Positions 5,698 through 7,615 of a stretch of DNA of 7,615 bases are shown here, one piece after another. The stretch comes from Methylocystaceae bacterium (GTDB lineage: Bacteria > Pseudomonadota > Alphaproteobacteria > Rhizobiales > Beijerinckiaceae): NCBI GenBank assembly GCA_003152255.1, contig PLZT01000376.1, forward strand, positions 2,999 through 10,613, given 5' to 3'. The notes under the pieces were generated by a model. The model was not told where the DNA came from, did no database searches, and worked only from the letters and a program-made list of their open reading frames with translations. How positions within the stretch are numbered: position 1 is the first letter of the stretch; every line of letters begins with the position of its first letter. The position numbers and the translations under genes are program-made.

Positions 5698-6341
5698 TGC
5701 ACGGTTATGCCGCCATACATGCGGCCCATCAAGGCGTCGCAATTTTCGGCGAAGCGGTCCCACACGCCGCCGACAGCGTATCTCTTACCGGCGAGCAGCA
5801 GCGCCCCGGCGACGGCGTTGGCGATGTCGTCATGGCCGCCGGGCGCATGGTCAATCGAATCTCTATTGCTGCCACGTGTGGTCTTGCGTTCGAGCGACAC
5901 GAACTGCGCCACCATCTTCTGGTGGTCGAGCAATTCAAGACGACCGGGGCTGTTCAGCAGCGGGATGAGCTGGCGATAAAGATCGGTCTTGGCCTTCCAC
6001 TCTTCATCGACATCGGCAACCAACTGATATTTGACGCCGCGCTTCTCAAATTGCTCGCGCACGAATTGCGAGCCCCAGGCGTCGCCAACCACCGCGCCAA
6101 TCCCAAAGGCGGCGAGCAGTTGACACAGCTCGGCGACATATTCCTCGGGGTTAAATCGCGCGCGCTCACGAATGGCGTCGAGAATGATGACGTAATCCTC
6201 GCCGTCTTTGGTCAACTCGGCGTGGGCGATGGCGAGCACCATTGAGCCACCGCCAACGCCACCCGCCGCATCGACAAAGGCGTAGTATTCGATCTTCTCG
6301 TTGGACGGCAGCTCGAAGCGATTGGGGAGCCCCACGACCAT
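5694..6341 (-). pseudogene. Phage terminase large subunit, C-terminal nuclease domain only
   Basis: The 215 residues match the RNase-H-fold nuclease half of a large terminase, which cuts concatemeric phage DNA during packaging. The three acidic clusters are visible: FVDAAGG (D24), VVGDAWGSQFVREQF (D87) and HDDIANAVAGAL (D171, D172). RFELPSNEKIEYY before the first strand is the usual inter-domain linker. The whole N-terminal ATPase (Walker A and B, about 250-300 residues) is absent; the frame is closed upstream by TGA at 6360-6362, and ATG 6341 has no ribosome binding site, so it is not a natural start. The stop TAA (5694-5696) coincides with the first bases of the IS110 fragment, so the natural C-terminus is probably lost too. 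The enzyme core is intact as coding sequence, which suggests a fairly recent truncation. It could come from a prophage or a gene-transfer-agent-like cluster. Confidence 0.85.
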
Positions 6342-6359
6342 GAGGGGGCCATGCCGCGC

Positions 6360-6543
6360 TCAAATCTCGCAACTGGACAAGCCGGCGGAGTCCGGCAACT
6401 TTAGGCGAAACTGACCAAGTGGCATCGCAACAGTAGGCCAGGCTGTCCATGGAAGCATCGAAATGGGCCGGCCTCGGATCCCCGCGCGGCATCTCATGGC
6501 GGAGAAACACGGAATAGGTGGCGAGCACGTCGGCCAGGCAGCA
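6360..6543 (-). pseudogene. Possible 3'-5' exonuclease C-terminal scrap
   Basis: Reverse strand, in a frame different from the terminase, reads CCLADVLATYSVFLRHEMPR, then FDASMDSLAY, before becoming uninformative. The pattern D-V-x-A-T-Y followed by LRHE resembles the last motif of PolB-related (DEDDy) 3'-5' exonucleases of the kind found alone in alphaproteobacteria. Only about 35-40 residues are convincing, with a stop upstream in frame (near 6557) and loss of similarity before the terminase fragment. I judge it a gene scrap; the family name is from memory and unsure. The 267 bases between the terminase piece and the metallopeptidase contain nothing else I can support. Confidence 0.3.
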
Positions 6544-6612
6544 ACTGGGAAACTCTCGTCACAACTCCGATCAACTGCAAACCGCCGCCCGAAATCGAGG
6601 GGGAAAGGTGAA

Positions 6613-7422
6613 TTAGAATTGCTGTAACGAAGGTTGCGGCCTTGAGCCAAATTTATGCAGCTGCGCGCCTTGCGTTGCCAGCCAAGCTTCGGCGCGGTCG
6701 ACTTCGCCGCATAATTTATGCGCAAGCGCCCAAAAGCGCGGCGAATGATCGAAATGAATAAGATGCGCCGCCTCATGCGCGGCGATATAGTTGAGCACAA
6801 ACGGCGGCGCCAAGATGAGACGCCAGGAAAAATTCAGCGAACCCGAAGCCGAACAGGAACCCCAGCGGCTCACTGTATCGCGTAGGCTGATGCCGCGCGC
6901 GGGCAGGTCGAGCATTTGCGTGTGGCGCGCCACGGCGGCTTCGAGGTCGCGCCGCGCCTCGCGTTTAAAGAAGTCAATTACGCGGCGCTGCATATGCTCT
7001 TTGGCGCCGGCGACAAAGAGGGCGTGGGCCGGGCCGTCGCCGAGCCCGACAAGAGAATCGGCGCGCCTCAACGGCTCGCTCCAGACGACGCCGCGCGCGC
7101 CCGGCAGATGCAACAACAGATGATCGACGCCGCGCAATGGCGCGATCGCGCCATCCTCGAAAGGAATCACCGCCGGTAGCCGGTTGAGGCGCGCGGCGAT
7201 CCAGGCGGCGTGTCGTTCGGCGAAGGCACGCGCCTCGCGCAGCGATGCGCGTCGCGGTATCGTCAGCACCGCGTCGCGCGCGGCGGACCGCACGTGCAAG
7301 GTGAAGCGTCGCGCGCTTGGCAAGCGCCGCAACCCCACGACGATGGTTTCGCCGGCGTGGGTCAGTATGAGCTGGGACGAGTCCGCGGTGGGCGCGGTCT
7401 GTTTGCGCAAGAGCCGAATCAT
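6613..7422 (-). CDS. YgjP/DUF45-type M48-like zinc metallopeptidase
   Basis: ATG 7420-7422 to TAA 6613-6615 gives 269 residues, near the 230-260 usual for the family. Order of features: a beta-rich N-terminal part (VVGLRRLPSARRFTLHVRS, 28-46), the conserved LTIPRRASLREARAFAERHA (53-72), then the catalytic C-terminal part with SRWGSCSASGSLNFSW (185-200), NYIAAHEAAHL with the HExxH zinc motif (H216, E217, H220) and HSPRFW (226-231), whose His is the likely third ligand. There is no signal peptide, so it should be cytoplasmic. E. coli YgjP is the best-known relative; the physiological substrate is not established. The ribosome binding site is weak. The IS1595 end lies only about 45 bases upstream, so the native promoter has probably been displaced; expression may depend on the element. 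Nothing is truncated. Confidence 0.9.
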   Translation of the reverse strand: MIRLLRKQTAPTADSSQLILTHAGETIVVGLRRLPSARRFTLHVRSAARDAVLTIPRRASLREARAFAERHAAWIAARLNRLPAVIPFEDGAIAPLRGVDHLLLHLPGARGVVWSEPLRRADSLVGLGDGPAHALFVAGAKEHMQRRVIDFFKREARRDLEAAVARHTQMLDLPARGISLRDTVSRWGSCSASGSLNFSWRLILAPPFVLNYIAAHEAAHLIHFDHSPRFWALAHKLCGEVDRAEAWLATQGAQLHKFGSRPQPSLQQF

Positions 7423-7467
7423 CGCGTCATGCTAACTCAAAACATCTCTCTGCCGTGATATCGTAGC

Positions 7468-7493
7468 GGCTGCCCCGCTAAAAAATTACCTGA
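7468..7493 (-). repeat. Probable terminal end of the IS1595 element
   Basis: On the plus strand GGCTGCCCCGCTAAAAAA starts at 7468, directly after the transposase stop in transcription direction. Its position fits the short distance between tnp stop and tip in IS1595-family elements, and GGCTGCCCC resembles tips I remember from this family. If correct, the 8 bases 7460-7467 (ATCGTAGC) would be the target duplication. The other end is outside the window, so this is unproved. Confidence 0.4.
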
Positions 7494-7615
7494 TTACGCC
7501 TGAAAGTCAGCCAACTTCAGAAGACGATATGGCATGGGGGTAGTTCTGACCGCGACGAAGGCGAGGCGAGTGATCATGGCGCCGAGGTCGTATCGTCGGT
7601 TGAAGCGATATTCGA
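7494..7615 (-). CDS. IS1595-family transposase, C-terminal 39 residues (rest outside window)
   Basis: The reverse strand is open from the window edge to TAA at 7494-7496 and reads EYRFNRRYDLGAM, then LAFVAVRTTPMPYRLLKLAD. This is the conserved C-terminus of IS1595-family (ISXO2-like) DDE transposases, where the FNRRF/Y block follows the third catalytic acid. The zinc-ribbon N-terminus and the catalytic aspartates lie beyond the window. The gene is read towards the metallopeptidase gene and in the same direction, so read-through transcription from the element could reach it. Confidence 0.85.
   Translation of the reverse strand, partial: EYRFNRRYDLGAMITRLAFVAVRTTPMPYRLLKLADFQA

Noticed and set aside
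5487..6245. 252-codon forward frame
   Set aside because: Antisense to the terminase nuclease domain and IS110 fragment; composition is that of a shadow frame.
6563..6800. Upstream part of a 146-codon reverse-strand frame ending at 6360
   Set aside because: It overlaps the C-terminal half of the metallopeptidase gene in another frame and has the Arg/Ser/Pro composition of a shadow. It carries no motif.
1..7615. Search by eye for CRISPR repeats, tRNA and rRNA genes
   Set aside because: No regularly spaced repeats and no tRNA or rRNA-like segments were seen on either strand.

Overview
The window looks like accessory DNA from a GC-rich alphaproteobacterium, most likely a member of the Hyphomicrobiales (rhizobia, methanotrophs and relatives). 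This rests on family recognition (the start of an HU-type protein, a small CHPGEL-type alphaproteobacterial protein, rhizobial-style IS630, IS66, IS110 and IS1595 transposases) and on codon use. Genus is not resolved. There is no tRNA, rRNA or CRISPR array that I can see.

Layout, left to right. 1-207: the 3' end of an IS630-family transposase and its probable right tip, which sits at a TA dinucleotide inside a small reverse-strand gene of the CHPGEL family (native part 206-406). 422-757: no supported gene. 758-871: stub of an HU-type DNA-binding protein gene. 908-1693 (reverse): an intact 261-aa membrane-associated protein that I do not recognise. 1694-2096: no secure gene. 2097-3449: a transposase chimera, with an IS1380-type N-terminus joined in frame to an IS66 TnpC that has itself suffered an internal deletion; the IS66 C-terminal tail (3236-3310) and a probable right tip (3334-3340) follow. 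3585-4322 (reverse): an intact, probably exported phospholipase-D-fold protein with a C-terminal 'sunset' type domain. 4417-4668: divergent from it, an 83-aa protein of unknown role. 4834-5424: an intact ParB-like (ParBc_2 type) protein. 5446-5697 (reverse): IS110 transposase fragment. 5694-6341 (reverse): the nuclease half of a phage large terminase, abutting the IS110 piece. 6360-6543 (reverse): a possible scrap of a 3'-5' exonuclease. 6613-7422 (reverse): an intact YgjP/DUF45-type zinc metallopeptidase. 7494-7615 (reverse): C-terminus of an IS1595-family transposase, whose end lies just upstream of the metallopeptidase.

The region reads as a scrap yard: five transposase families within 7.6 kb, at least three illegitimate junctions, and phage and host gene fragments between a few intact genes (the 261-aa membrane protein, the PLD protein, the 83-aa protein, the ParB-like protein and the YgjP-like protein). 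I see no clear multi-gene operon. The only arrangement that suggests shared control is the divergent PLD/83-aa pair. The ParB-like protein and the terminase fragment may derive from one former prophage or plasmid, but that is inference. I did not find convincing evidence of a complete new system; the best candidates for a second look are the PLD-sunset protein with its divergent small partner, the chimeric transposase, and the orphan terminase nuclease domain.
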